This document shows, one piece after another, positions 1 through 11,210 of a stretch of 64,000 nt of DNA. The stretch's first letter is position 1, and every line of letters begins with the position of its first letter. The notes beneath the pieces were generated by a model, which saw only the letters and a list, made by a program, of their open reading frames with translations, was not told the DNA's origin and searched no databases. Origin of the DNA: Dryocosmus kuriphilus (taxonomy: Eukaryota; Arthropoda; Insecta; Hymenoptera; Cynipidae); NCBI GenBank assembly GCA_038277395.1, contig CM076195.1, positions 153,937,594-154,001,593 on the forward strand. Direction: 5' to 3'. The position numbers and the translations under genes are program-made.

Positions 1-600
1 CTAAAATAGATCCAGAGAAACTGGAAGCAATACTAAGTTCCATTAAAGAGGACACGGCTGGCCTTGCTTCCATTAGGGATGATCTTAATTCTTTGAAGGT
101 AACGACTGACCAAATGAAAAAAGACCTGGAGTTTTTAAAGGAGGAAGATGAGATTATAAAAGGAATAAATAAGGAGCTGATGACTAAAAACCTGACACTC
201 GAATCAACGGTTTCGGTCTTACAAGGGACAGTCATTTCTCTTCAGACACATGCTAAAAGGAATAATGTGGTTTTGTTCAACCTCCCTGATAATGAAGCGG
301 TGAACATGGATCTACAAGCATCTGTTTTGAGTGCCTTTTCTAAGGCTGATGTTGCGATTAATGAGAACGCTTTTGACTCCTTTTTCAGGTTAGGTAGTAC
401 GCCTGGAGTCAAGCCATTTTGAGAAAGCTGGCTGCCTACAAATGAAAACAGCTGATTTTTGATAAGACAGCCAAATTGAAACTACACAAACTCGCACTCA
501 GCAATGATAGATCAAAGGTCGAGAGTGAGGAAAGGAAATCGCTGATTGAAATAAGGAATAAACTTAAACCCACGAGAGTGAATATTTTCCTAAAGGGGAA
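1..600 (+). pseudogene. LINE ORF1 protein fragment
   Basis: An open stretch (93-422, continuing upstream of the first ATG) encodes a heptad-rich coiled coil (about 60 residues). It is followed by the RNNVVLFNLPD start of an RRM-like fold, typical of non-LTR ORF1 proteins that coat element RNA as trimers. A stop at 420-422 interrupts the sequence; in a shifted frame the C-terminal basic domain (KLAAYK, DRSKVESEERK) continues to a stop near 605. So at least one frameshift has occurred. No zinc knuckle is seen in the preserved part. The protein would have bound element RNA in the cytoplasm; this copy is not functional. Confidence 0.75.
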
Positions 601-934
601 TAAATAGTACATTGATAATAAGCCTCTCTCAAAGGGAAATACAGGTAATCACTTCTGATTTAAATTCAACTCCGAAAGGGAACTCTGTGGACAATTTCTC
701 TCAGGCCTCCAACACTGTTAAAAAGAATAGCAGAGGCAAACCGCCCAACTCCAAGCAGAAGGTTAGCGCTCTTCGGATTCTGCCTCCTCGATGGATAGAT
801 ATACGGATTCAACACCCCGTCGAAATGCATCCCCTAGATTACGCAAAAGCGTCAGAAGTGAGATTGCAACTGAATATCAACGCAGGAGCTCATCCCTGAA
901 ACTTTATCATCCTTCGAAGATAAATTCCTCATCC

Positions 935-1975
935 ATGGGGGAAGAATCCTCTCAGATTAAATATCAGGTTCATGTGATCCATTGGAAAGTACATGGTTTT
1001 GCTAATTTGTCAGAAATTGAGGACTCTGTCCTCCCGCTCGATATTGTATGTATATGCGAAACTTGGTTTTCTATACCCCCCTCCCCACGACTTAGTTGGC
1101 TACCACACCATGACATTGTTGTAAGGAATGGTACTCGTAATAATCCGAGAGCCCGCCCTAGCAGTGGCATTACTATTTTAATAAATAGCGAGATTCATAA
1201 GTATGAAGGACGAAATTATACTTGTCCCGTAAAGAGGATACCAATTGTAACCTAAATGTAAATTCTCTGCATAAGTCAATTAAATGGAAAAATCATCTAA
1301 TGTTAGCCTACAGAGACGGCACAATGTCCGTTTCTAATGTCACCCTTCAGCAAAACTCATCTGTCGATAATTTAAATGATAAACTTACTGGTGAAATTAC
1401 TCGGATTGCGAAGAAGTGGGGTTGACTAAAATGCAGTATACGGAGGAATTCAGGAAGAAACCCTGGTACAATGATGAATGTTCCTATCTTGCTCGTAAAT
1501 TTAAAAGAAATTTAAAAAAGTGTAAAGTATCAGGATTCTTGGACACTGACGTTAGGGCTTACAAGGGGTTGAAACATTTCTATGTGTGCGTGATTGATAG
1601 AAAGCGTAAACAAATATCTTATACTCGTCATATACAGAGATCACCTCAAACTCTGATGTTGCCAGACTGGAATTCTCCGAGAGCTTGCAATTTTATTCTT
1701 ACCTTCCTTTGACTTTTGTAGGAAACTCCTATTTAAGAATCAGAATTCCCTTGGCCTTTACAAGAATTATGGCTCAGCTTAGGCTTCTGGGTTCCAAAAG
1801 GGGAAGAATATCCGTAAATGACTTAAGATATGACTTTGTAGCAGGTAAAGTTTGTTCAATAAGTAACCTTAATCAGGTAGTAGATTTGTATCATTTACTG
1901 ATGCAATGTCCTGCCTACAACGATTTCAGGCCTCCGTTTCTTATGAATTCTGCAGATCCGAATGAGGTTATGTAA
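935..1975 (+). pseudogene. LINE ORF2 remnant: endonuclease start, linker and C-terminus, RT missing
   Basis: The frame at 938-1250 contains the endonuclease signature HWKVHGF followed by LDIVCICETWF, the ET-containing motif of the APE-like domain. The next frame (1250-1425, then 1416-1712) carries KPWYNDEC and a lysine/arginine-rich stretch, which in this class sits after the endonuclease and before RT fingers. At 1720-1975 the reading resumes with a histidine/cysteine C-terminal motif (DLYHLLMQCPAYNDFR). The FADD-type RT catalytic box is absent. Frame changes near 1240, 1425 and 1700 show that it is dead. Confidence 0.75.
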
Positions 1976-2284
1976 TATTGGCTTATGATTTTTAATACCA
2001 CCTTTGCCGTTGAGATGCGTAATTTATTTAAACTAGTCCAAACCATTCTGCGCATCCGTACCTTTATACTGAGACTTAAGCAGGCAATATAATTTATTGC
2101 GTTGTACTTTTTGTCTTCTTTTTTCGATTAAGGATATGTTCTTATACTCAGAACACGTAGTTAAACGCCTGATCTCTGGATTTGTGTACTTTTAAAATGT
2201 ATTCTTGCTATAAGCAACCCATTGGTACAGGTCAATGACCTAAGCGTCTTATCAATAAAGAAATAGTAAGTAAATAATATTTTC

Positions 2285-5200
2285 ATAATAACCAAAATGA
2301 GTGCGAGTGAAAGAAATGAAAAAGTAGATATACATTTTTAAAGATGCATTTCATGAACATCAATTAAAAGGTCTAACCCCGAGATGAGTCTCTTACATTT
2401 TTATAATGACCAAAAAATCGATATGATTTATTGCCCTCTAATGTGTTACAATAATATTTATCAAGCAAGTCGCACACGTGCAAAATCATATATAATTTTT
2501 CTCACAGTGGGCATATGTTATTCTAGCCATACGAAACCGTACGTTTTTTCGACGCATCTTGATGGTATTTCAATATTTCAGAGCGATGTTATTATTCTGT
2601 TTCGTATTATTATACTATACTTGCGAGTGATCATGAAACCATTGACTCATGGTGCATCAATACTAACTGCGGGTTCGAACGCACAAACCACATGAGGTCA
2701 TGCACACGCTGGATATCAGATATTAACTAATTCCAAGACCTAATGTTATTGATGGAATTTATGCTCTTATATTTTAGCCTACAAAAATATTTCCAAGAAT
2801 TTTCAGGATTACATTGATCTGTTTCGTTTTACTAACCATATCAATAAACTAAAGAGCTAGTATTACCTTACCACGATGAAAGAGTATTCTCTCAATATAT
2901 ATCCAGATTAAACATTTTCCATAGCAAGTATGACACCAATATTGTAATATAATATGCTGTGAAAAAGATAAGAGCGTTGAGTGAATGGCGTGATGTATTA
3001 AATTATTTGAAGGTATATATATTTTGTTCACGGGAATTTATAATAGATAGAGTAAAGACGATTCTAGTAAAGCATTTTACAAGTATCTCAAGCACATTTT
3101 GAAATTTTGTAATGTTAATAATACGATTCTTGGGAAAAAATGGTTCATATCTATGCCAAATAAAACAGTAATTAGAAAAGCAATTGTACAGTTCAAAATA
3201 TGTAGAAATAATTTAAAGTCTTTCTTTTCAAGGAAAACTACCTCTTTTTCAAGATAAACTACCACAATATAATTTTATTAAATAATATATAATATACACA
3301 ATATATATTCTATAAATAATTCCTGTTAGAAAATATCAAAGGAAAACCACTAAGGAATTAGTTAATAAAAAAGCAAAGAAATAACTAGAGATGAATATGC
3401 ATACTTATGAAATATAAACATTTACTTTGTTGATAAAATCAAGACCGATCAACATAAGTCTTATGTTTTACGAAATTCATTAAAAATATTACAAAATATT
3501 CCTCAAATGCATTCCTCCAATTTACATAGTTTTAAAGTGTTTAGATAATGTGTTTACCAATAAAAACCGAAAAGTGAATCGATAAGGAATTTAGGTTACA
3601 CAAGATCTTTGATCACGGAAGAGAGGACGGTCTAATGCAAATATAAACGTATCGTAACGTACATAAGAATGATGTAATTTTGAAGCATGGAATTGAGTGT
3701 GAACCCTAGTAAAATAAACCTGAGGTTATAAACAGTCAAGATGACTACAATATATCATAATATACTATACTATATGTTGCAGTGGGTGAAAGAATTATTA
3801 AATCTAAACATTTTAATCTGCACTTTGGTTTCTGGTATGATGATCTCGTATCAGTTGAGCAAGCTTGATTAAAGAACTCATACTTCCCATTCTAATTCCA
3901 AACTCTACATTTATTGTACTGAAAGAACTCAACTTGTACACCGATCAACCTTTTTAATGAAGCAGTTTCAAAGAACGAAAGACTTTATAGCTTGAACTAT
4001 TGCAGAAGATTTGTGTGTTTCAAAAAGTGCAGTACGCAGTGTGGAAAAAATTTTACAATATACAAGACAAAATTATGACAAAACTAGAGAAAAATGTTGG
4101 CATAAATATGTTTTCCTCAAAACTTGTTTATAAATATTTACTGAGGAGAAGTAGGAGGAGGAGGAGGAGAAGGAGGAGGAGGATGAGGAGGACGTTATAC
4201 TTAAGCAAAATACTCAAAATTTTGTACTTAACGATTACAAACCTTAGACCATCAGTGAGAAACTCTAAAACTTATAATAACCAAAATGAGTGTGGGTGAA
4301 AGAAATTAGGAAGTTCATATTACATTTCTTAAACAAGTACTTACTGTACATAAAAATCACCTCAAATTAGCTTATTAAAAGAACTATACAATATTGAGTA
4401 ATAGAAAAACTATTTCATAATTGCTACTATGCTGGATCGATTTTTTAAAGTCTTCATTTACTGTAAGTAATTCTGTTGTCTAATTCGTAGCACAACCTTT
4501 TCAAAATAGTTTTTATAATTACTGAGGAGGATTTGGTTAAATAAGATACTCAAAATGTTGAATTCAATTATTATTACACACCTTAGACCTCTTGCACTTT
4601 ATAATAATTAAAATGAGTTCGGGCAAAAGAAATGAAGATGTAGATATAAATTTTAAAAATTATATTTCGTAAACACATACTTACCATGCTTAAAAATCAC
4701 TTAGAATTTAACTTATTAAAATAAATATAATAGTATAGTGTAATCGAAAAACCTATTGCATACGTTGTAGTGTATTGGGTCTATTTTATTAGTTTTTTTA
4801 TGAATTAGTGAGATAAAACTTGTAATCACATATACTACATGTATTAATTCTACTATTGGAAATAATAAACTAGCTTTTAAGCTATTAAAATCAGCTACTA
4901 AGAAATTTAAGCTATCGAAATCAGTTACTAAAAACATTATTTAATAATGCCAACCTCTCTTATTTCAGTAATGATTGAAATTATTTCGACGCATTATTTC
5001 TGTTTCCATCTGCTTGAGGTTGTTAAAGTAACCGCAATCGATCTACCAAATAAGTCAGCTACATAAACTTTATAATCCCCTTTAAGAAACATTGAAATAA
5101 TCTTTAACACATCAGAGTAATATACTAAAAATCCAATCCACTTAGCTGAAACACTGCAATAATAACATGCTTAGTGAAGTATTGATGATATTAAAATATG

Positions 5201-5520
5201 CTATTGTCAATGAAAAAAACATATTTTTCCTCAGTCAACATTGAATTCTATTTAAAATAAATCTACTTCAAGGGATAATAAGGCAAACTAAATTAATTAT
5301 GAATAGAGTGCGCCACCTTCAAGCACGCTGCTTTTCTTGTATATTTATAAACAAGTTTCTTTGTATTTTTTACTAGATGTGAGCCTTGTCTTCTAAATAG
5401 ATTTGTAATATGGATTTCTACACTAATTAGATGAAATGGTTGATTTTTGCATACTGGTGTAAGAAATTTTTTCAATGATATTAACACTGAAATTAATCTC
5501 AATTAACTACTAGAATGTGT
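2285..5520 (+). mobile_element. Polinton-like arm fragment (relative of the 38.7-56.0 kb palindrome arm)
   Basis: This stretch parallels the left palindrome arm. For example, 2640-3070 matches about 40,920-41,320, the block near 3,840-4,300 matches 44,860-45,300, and 4,780-5,515 matches 45,940-46,650. It holds the same AT-rich modules, a GGA-rich tract at 4,145-4,190, and no believable gene. ORFs of 60-100 codons here are short, AT-driven and not conserved between copies. The fragment starts abruptly after the LINE tail, so it lacks the terminal repeat and the 323-bp subterminal units at this end. Confidence 0.75.
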
Positions 5521-5580
5521 GAGGAAGAGATGGAGGAGTATAAGGAGGAGGAGAAGGAGGAGGAGGAGGATATATAAATT
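5520..5580 (+). repeat. GGA-rich purine tract running into a TATA box
   Basis: The (GGA)n/(GAGG)n purine run is followed immediately by TATATAAA at 5,571-5,578. The equivalent genes in the palindrome also have a GGA/TCC tract next to the TATA box, but on those copies the purine strand is the opposite one relative to the gene. This is a sign of recombination within the tract. Confidence 0.7.
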
Positions 5581-5608
5581 CAACACTAGTGACTGAACTG
5601 CCATTCGT
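5571..5608 (+). promoter_or_regulatory. Core promoter of zinc-finger gene (TATA box plus initiator)
   Basis: TATATAAA begins at 5,571 and a CCATTC initiator-like site has its A at 5,603, 32 bases downstream. The ATG follows 23 bases later. The same TATA-to-initiator distance of 32 occurs in both palindrome copies, which supports a real RNA polymerase II promoter. Confidence 0.65.
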
Positions 5609-5625
5609 GCTGTGGCTATGGTCAA

Positions 5626-6285
5626 ATGACTTCCACGTGCCCACATTGCTCAAGAGTTTATTCAAGACTCAACAATTTGAAAAGACATGAGAAAGACTCT
5701 TGCATAGCAAAGGATCATGTGTATGATAATGAGAGAGGCTTTCACCAAATGACAAAGATACCTGAAGCTATAAGGACAATTCCAGATAGCTACAAACAGA
5801 ATAACAAGATTAGTAAGGCAATTTATCGAAAGCAGAAAAATTTAAGACCTGATGAGGATCCACCTATTCAGGAAGAAATCAAACTAAAATCTTCTCCATT
5901 AAAGAAACTTGTGGACATTTCTCAGAGAGTTAAACCTGAGTTGGAATCGTACGTTAAGAAGCGAAAAATAGAATCAGAAGATGAAGGTGAAGAAGAAGAA
6001 TTTGGTCAGCATGATGATTCACCGTCCATGACAATCAATAATGATGCTGATGATGATGGTAATAAGGAAGATGAGGATGAGGATGATAATGACGATGATG
6101 ATGAATGTAACATTTCCTTTGAATATAAAATAGAAAAAAAAGTCAGTGTTCTGGGAAGATTCGAATGATTTGTAGATCTAATGCGCTCACTTTTACAATC
6201 TCAGTCAACTGGAAGCAGAAATAAGTTTCTCGAAATAATTGCAATCATTAATGAATTAGGAGAGGCTAGTATTATTAAACGATAA
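5626..6285 (+). pseudogene. C2HC zinc-finger acidic protein, frameshifted copy
   Basis: The N-terminus carries one C-x2-C-x12-H-x4-C finger (CPHCSRVYSRLNNLKRHEKD then C), then a basic/polar middle, then a long Asp/Glu run (about residues 120-165). It aligns along its whole length with the intact 222-residue gene at 48,547-49,215. Here a frameshift in an A-run near 6,130 ends the protein early at 6,168, while the conserved C-terminal segment continues in another frame to a stop at 6,285. Function is unknown; a single finger plus acidic tail suggests a nucleic-acid-binding or chromatin-associated element protein (inference). It lies next to a Polinton-type DNA polymerase fragment on the other strand. 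Confidence 0.75.
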
Positions 6286-6311
6286 TATTTTTATTAATTG
6301 ATGCAAGCACT

Positions 6312-6685
6312 TTAGCAACTATGTGTTCTTGTCATTTCTTTCTCATCATTATGTGAGTATGATACCAACTTTTCAAGACTACTAGGCATAAATCTAAATG
6401 AATCAATAAATCGAAGCTTTACATTTGTGCTTTCCTCATATTTTGTAAAAGATATATACTTTTCTTTGTTTATAGGCAAAAACTGAATGCCATCTTCACA
6501 ACTTGTAGTTAAGTCTTTTATAATACAATGTACATCATATCCAGACAAGTTGTGTAAAAATACAGGAATCATATGTGAGTCTTTATAGTTAATATAAAAA
6601 GCTGGATGATTCGCTCCGCGATATTCGCCTGTAAAATGATCATGGTCACGATGTCTAGTTTCATCATCTTTTGAAAACGCTTTTC
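6312..6685 (-). pseudogene. Polinton-type family B DNA polymerase, exonuclease II region (third piece)
   Basis: Translating the minus strand from 6,685 gives a cysteine/histidine segment and the stretch IPVFLHNLSGYD, in which HNLSGYD is the Exo II motif of protein-primed family B polymerases. It is followed by FIDSFRFMPSSLEKLVS, typical of Polinton/Maverick polymerases. The frame stops at 6,312, where the sequence switches to the 3' flank shared with the zinc-finger gene. The palm and fingers domains are absent, so this is an N-terminal third only. The piece continues directly from the one at 8,161-8,650 once the LINE between them is ignored. Confidence 0.85.
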
Positions 6686-6700
6686 CACAATTGTGACAGT

Positions 6701-8145
6701 TCGTTCGTTTATTTATTTCTACTCTCTCCCTTACGGGTTTGAAAGTCTTTACATAACCCTCACATCTTTACATCAAGCGCAGATTTTACAAATACTTATT
6801 CCTACCTTATCCTATACGTACATAACTTCTTAATCTCTTGTCTAAATCTACGCACTGCCGCTCAAGACCTTGGGCTTCCGTTTCCTCTAGCCATTTCCAT
6901 TCTATTGATGGTACATTAATCCGCGACTCTACTGACTTTTCTTTTGCCTCTATACGAATCATTTTGGCTCTTCTCTACCCTGTGGGACCTGCTCTTTCTC
7001 TCAGCCTTTCAAGTTTCTTCATCCATTCCCAGCACATTCCAAAAAACTACTTTAATCGCCTTTTCGCACTCTCTTTCTCTTCTCCCCACATTCTTCCACT
7101 TATCTCATTCGCAAACCGCGGCGCTTCTACTCTGCTCTTAGTCACCTCTGCTCCCCTTCGACCTTGAGACCGCTCACCTATTTTCAACTCCTCTCTCTCT
7201 TCGTCCCATATCCACACCGTCTCATTCACCCACAACATATCTCTCCCAAACCAAACTCTATTCCCTTTTCTCCTCTCCTCCCAAGCCCTCTCTCCTATTA
7301 GCCATCTTTTCTTTCTCTCCCTCCATGTCATATCTTCATCAATTCTTTCTTTTCTTCCCCTTAGCACCTTCTTTTTCCTCATTGCCTCTCTGCTCTCCAC
7401 TTCACTTCCCAGTTTAACTACGTACATCCTCGCTTTTCCTCCTGTCTTCTTGCCCACCTCCTTTATCTCCTGCACCCTGACATTTGCCCCTATGTCCGTC
7501 AAAAGTTTCTCTACCTCCTTCTTTCCCGTTTCGCTTTCTACTTGCAATCCTTTTATAACGACATTTCTCCTTTTCTTTTCCCTTTCAAACCCCTCCATTT
7601 TCCTTTTTAACCCACGTACTCTACTTTTCATTCTCTCGTTCTCCTCTCTCAAGTTCACATCACCCTCTTCCCCGTCCTCTCTACCTATTTCCTCACGATA
7701 CTCTTGACGTCCAGCTCTGCATTCTAAGTTACGTACCCTCTTTTCTACCTGCCTTATCACCTTTCTCCCCTCTTCCTGCTTTCTTCTCTGTCCCTCCGAC
7801 ATCCTCTCTAATTTTTGCCATACTTTTTCTTTCTCTTTCTTCCAGGACTTTTCCCATTTCTGCCATTTCTCTTTTATCTTTATGACTATCCCCTCTGTTC
7901 CCCTCCCATGTTCCTTTTCTTCCGCTATCCCTCTACTCACTACCTTCTCTAACTCTCGGAACATATTTTCCATTGTGTCTTTTGTCTTATCTAATGCCTT
8001 ATCCATGTCTTAACTTGACTCTAACATCTTATCAATTGACTTACCAAACTCTAACCTCTATGCGTCGCCTCCACTAGCCCCGCCTGCCCGGCTCGCCGCT
8101 TCACTCATTGCACACTGGGTCCAGTCTCTAACTCCCTTCTTCGGG
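6701..8145 (-). mobile_element. Short LINE insertion with 15-bp target duplication inside the polymerase gene
   Basis: Both junctions show the direct repeat CACAATTGTGACAGT (6,686-6,700 and 8,146-8,160). On the minus strand the insert runs from 8,145 to 6,701 and ends in an A-rich tail (AAATAAATAAACGAACGAA). It contains a complete ORF1 (8,006-7,047), about 140 bases of 5' leader, and only about 350 bases after ORF1. In those, a possible ORF2 start (FWNV) jumps to a C-terminal-like piece. ORF2 is therefore almost entirely deleted while both ends and the target duplication survive. Confidence 0.85.
7047..8006 (-). CDS. LINE ORF1 protein (319 aa, intact)
   Basis: One uninterrupted frame of 319 codons. 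Residues 1-155 are highly charged and predicted by eye to form a long coiled coil (repeated Lys/Glu heptads). RRNVVIKGLQ at about 155 begins an RRM-like ORF1 fold, followed by a basic C-terminus. The base composition, strongly purine-rich on the coding strand, differs from the AT-rich surroundings. The protein would bind element RNA and multimerise. There is no usable ORF2 in this copy, so movement would need enzymes from another element. The frame being intact suggests a fairly recent insertion. Confidence 0.75.
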   Translation of the reverse strand: MDKALDKTKDTMENMFRELEKVVSRGIAEEKEHGRGTEGIVIKIKEKWQKWEKSWKKEKEKVWQKLERMSEGQRRKQEEGRKVIRQVEKRVRNLECRAGRQEYREEIGREDGEEGDVNLREENERMKSRVRGLKRKMEGFEREKKRRNVVIKGLQVESETGKKEVEKLLTDIGANVRVQEIKEVGKKTGGKARMYVVKLGSEVESREAMRKKKVLRGRKERIDEDMTWRERKKRWLIGERAWEERRKGNRVWFGRDMLWVNETVWIWDEEREELKIGERSQGRRGAEVTKSRVEAPRFANEISGRMWGEEKESAKRRLK

Positions 8146-8160
8146 CACAATTGTGACAGT

Positions 8161-8650
8161 CTTTTGCCGTTTTGAATTCTTGCTCTTCTTGTTGCAATGT
8201 TAAACGGTCCATTGGAAAAAAATATTTATTATACGATAATCTACTTCATCAGACACATGTTTTAATTCTGTCATAAACTATTTTATATACTCTTCCCCTC
8301 GATAAACTTTAAGCTCAGAAAGTGAGTCATCGTAATTACAATTTAAATAAAATGTTACCCTTGTTGGCACATGTTTCTGGTAATTGGGTGACGTTATGTT
8401 TGAATTTTTTCTAATAAACACTCAATATCAGCGCAAATACAAAATGGAACTTTTTCTTGAAATCTGTAATTTTTAAATTTTAATATTCTATCTTTTTCAG
8501 TTGGCATTACTGCTCTACATTCATTCATATTCTCACAGTCTAGTCTATGATTTATAAAAGAAATTTCTAATTTAAAATGACACAAACATCTGTCACAGAA
8601 CAATTTTTTATGTGCATTTTATGAAACTTGTTAACTGACTAATCTAGTGT
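8161..8650 (-). pseudogene. Polinton-type family B DNA polymerase, Exo I region (second piece)
   Basis: The minus-strand reading at 8,603-8,394 begins with a CDRC zinc-like motif and includes ADIECLLEK, whose D-I-E matches the Exo I (DxE) motif of the 3'-5' exonuclease. Downstream the same product continues in other frames to 8,161 (DDSLSELKVY, FPMDRLTLQQEEQEF), where the LINE begins. Upstream of CDRC a frame change is needed. The right side stops near 8,650, where an unrelated 2.5-kb segment intervenes before the N-terminal piece. Confidence 0.8.
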
Positions 8651-9125
8651 GATTTTGCAGTTTGGCACCCTCACAAAAATTTGATTCTAAATTTAAAATT
8701 TGAAAGTAAGGACGGAGTATTTGACGCTACGCGTAGAGTCGGCACTCTTTGATCTGTTTATATATTAATTTAAGTAATATTAGTAAATTTTGGCTTTGTT
8801 ATTTTATTTTTTTATGGCAATTTGTGAGGATGTTATTGCGGTCTTGAGTTGGGAAACTCAAGAATACTCTCTTCTCGTTAAGTCGTCGATTATGGCCGGA
8901 TGTCACCTCCTTTTTAGCGAGGCTTCTACAGTTCTGGGACCTTCGTCTACTTGCTTCAAGTTACTTCGGGTTACTTCAGTTTTCTTCAGGTTCAGCGGGA
9001 TTGTACTACCGATAGCCCTAGATCCACGGCAAGTTCCAGGTTCGGGCGTACTAAGGAAAATTACACGCAATAAGGTAATTAAATTTTGGAATATATCACT
9101 AAGGGTTGTCCTAGTTTAAAATTTA

Positions 9126-9245
9126 AGGAAAAGCCCAGGGCGAAATGACCACAAAATTCGGCTATGGATAGGCATTTCTGCCATGTTCTCGTATCGGGCG
9201 AAGCGGCCATAAAATCCGTCACTGGATAGGCGTTTCCGCCATATT
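9126..9245. repeat. Two tandem copies of a degenerate 58-base unit
   Basis: Two adjacent copies beginning GGGCGAA and sharing the string CTGGATAGGC/TATGGATAGGC and CGCCAT/TGCCAT endings. No coding meaning seen. Confidence 0.5.
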
Positions 9246-9642
9246 TTATCGGAGGAATAGCACTAATGCAAATATTTCTCCATATCGTTTGAGAGTTGAC
9301 CGGAAAACCACTCTACATCTGCTGGCAGCAAAGTTCAAAATGTCAATTGTCACCCCGAAGTTCAACCATCTCCAAAGGCTCAGCATTCTGCGGTTCGGAT
9401 TTCAGACCAGAGAAGTCGCGCCCAGGGAAACAGCCAATCAGCGAGAATGGAGGAAGGAAGCGAGGAGAAGTAAAGGCATCCGAGCAGACTGGCAGGCAGC
9501 GGAGTTCGTCCATCCCACTCTTGACCGCAAGAACCCATGGAAATCGGCTTCGCGCGCTTTCGTTTCTCTCTCTTTTTCCCCACTCCTGCACCGGTCGACT
9601 TTCCGTAGCCTGAGAACGGCTGGTAGCACGAGTGGCTAGTCA

Positions 9643-9676
9643 GTGCGTTCTGTATTGTACACGTGAAGCGTCCGTT
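9643..9676 (+). promoter_or_regulatory. Possible initiator plus DPE-like promoter
   Basis: The string GCTAGTCAGTGCG contains the arthropod initiator TCAGT. At the correct +28 spacing lies CGTCC, a four-of-five match to the downstream promoter element. No TATA box is present. If the insertion is an LTR, this is where its transcript would begin. Weak on its own. Confidence 0.25.
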
Positions 9677-10574
9677 ACGCAGTCCCTCTATGAGATTCAC
9701 CTGTTTTATTTTCTTTCGAGGTATGAGTTTTTGTTTCAGGGTGGCTTGTCCAAGCGCACAAAACTTGTGATTTGGTTATTTCTCCTTGGCCGAATCACCT
9801 TCTCTTGCAAGTGTTTAACAGACCCATAATGTTGTGTTAGATTATTATCTTTGGAGTGCCGACGCCTGACCACTCGTTCCCTATAGACCAGCCTACTACG
9901 TTCTCGCTAAATTATATTTTGAAACTCCCTTTTGTTGTGAATCCCATATTGAGCCTGTTCCTTGACCCATTTTCTGCGACCAAACCACTAAATTAACTAA
10001 CAACTCCTTTTGTTTCAAATCTCACATGCTCTCACGGAAACATTTTGAACCCCTTTTAGACATGATTCCCTTTTTCTTTGACCACGTGCCTCAACTCCTG
10101 CTTTGACCCCATGCCGTAAAGACATCTTTTTGCTAGTGTGTTGTGTAGAGTAGAAATAAGTAAAATTCAGTACGGAACTCGCTACTGGGACCCTGAAACA
10201 CAGATCCCCTTACTTTCTTGAACGTGACCTTTGTCATTGTCGCATTTTCGACCGATTTCACCGACGCCCTCCCGACCTTGGCTTAATTCATTGTATTTCT
10301 GTGACTATGTATTTATATTTTGGGCTCTCTGTACTTCGCTAGTTACATATTTTTATATATCTCCCGTTTCTTAAGCAGTTAGATCGAATAATACTGAGAG
10401 TATCGATTTTCTTCTTCTATCATCCCGACCCCTTTGAGTTGAGATTTTTTTTTTTTTTTTGTCACCAGAGCATGTATTTGGTAATTATTTCCCCTAACCC
10501 CGTTATGTTAGCGACCTTTTCTGTCACATTGTATCATTGTAAAGACATTTTAATACCGACTAGTCATCCCCTAT

Positions 10575-10755
10575 TTATTTTGGAAATTGATTTGTGATCT
10601 ATTATTTTCGTAACGCCTGCTTCAAGTAAACTTTGTTATTTTGTTAAATTATTATTTTGGAAATTGATTTGTGATTCATTGTTCTTGTTATGCCTGCTTT
10701 AAGTAAACTTTGTTAATTTTGTTAAATATTATTTTGGAAATGGATTTGTTATTCT
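10575..10755. repeat. Three tandem copies of an 85-base AT-rich unit
   Basis: Each copy starts ATTATTTTGGAAATTGATTTG and contains GCCTGCTTTAAGTAAACTTTG (or close variants); the third is truncated. Internal to the unidentified insertion. Confidence 0.6.
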
Positions 10756-11210
10756 TACATTTTTTTGTAGTCTCTTTTCGACTCAATGTTATTGAGAATA
10801 AATTGTTGATTTTATTTTATACAAATTTAAAAGTGTCTGGCCAAAAATTTATTTATTCGAAAACCCCCTCTACCTTTAAGAACTGAGCTAGCTAACCTTT
10901 TTGTCGAATCTCTCTAAACTTTTCTTAGGTATCATCGCTTTTCGTACGGTAATTAATTATCTTAGCGTATTATTTTGAATTTATCGTTTCTTATTTTGGT
11001 TAGTCATTACTCGAGTTCGGGGCTATGGGCGATTAGCCTGGTGGCCCTCGTTTTCCTATGGCCCGAATAGCTTTCGAGTTATTGTATTATTATATATATT
11101 TATTCAGGACTGTCTTTAGGAAGGCTGGCGCCCGGACTATTTAGATTTTAATTTTTATCTTTATCTTTGTGCGCGGCCTTAGAGGACCAACATCTAACAT
11201 CTAAAAAAAA

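Larger units (their letters stand above)
1..2278 (+). mobile_element. Non-LTR retrotransposon (LINE) remnant lacking its reverse transcriptase
   Basis: Order seen: ORF1-like coiled coil and RNA-binding fold (1-600), apurinic-type endonuclease start (about 940-1240), the basic stretch that usually lies between endonuclease and RT (1416-1650), then directly the post-RT C-terminal part (1720-1975) and a 3' UTR ending in AATAAA with short TAAG/TAAA repeats near 2255-2278. No RT palm motif appears, so at least one internal deletion lies near 1650-1720 and another probably near 1240. The 5' end is outside the window. Inference: a dead copy of a jockey/CR1-like family; the clade cannot be fixed without RT. 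Confidence 0.8.
8651..11210. mobile_element. Unidentified insertion of about 2.5 kb between polymerase pieces
   Basis: It separates the polymerase N-terminal piece (from 11,627) from the CDRC piece (to 8,603), so it must be inserted. Content: no convincing protein, two degenerate direct repeats (9,126-9,245), three copies of an approximately 85-base repeat (10,575-10,750), an AATAAA at about 10,795, and a TGGCGCCCGGAC string near 11,128. Overlapping open frames at 9,289-9,700 on both strands reflect a GC-richer patch. The short string TCTAGTGTGA occurs inverted at the two edges (8,644 and 11,222 region), but I cannot define clean ends or a target duplication. It could be a long solo LTR; not proven. 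Confidence 0.5.

Noticed and set aside
9289..9700. Five overlapping ORFs on both strands
   Set aside because: GC-richer patch with few stops; no domain, no start context, no conservation evidence.
8650..11130. A defined LTR retrotransposon with TG...CA ends and primer-binding site
   Set aside because: Only scattered hints (TCAGT, AATAAA, TGGCGCCC); no matching second LTR, no coding domains and no clean target duplication.
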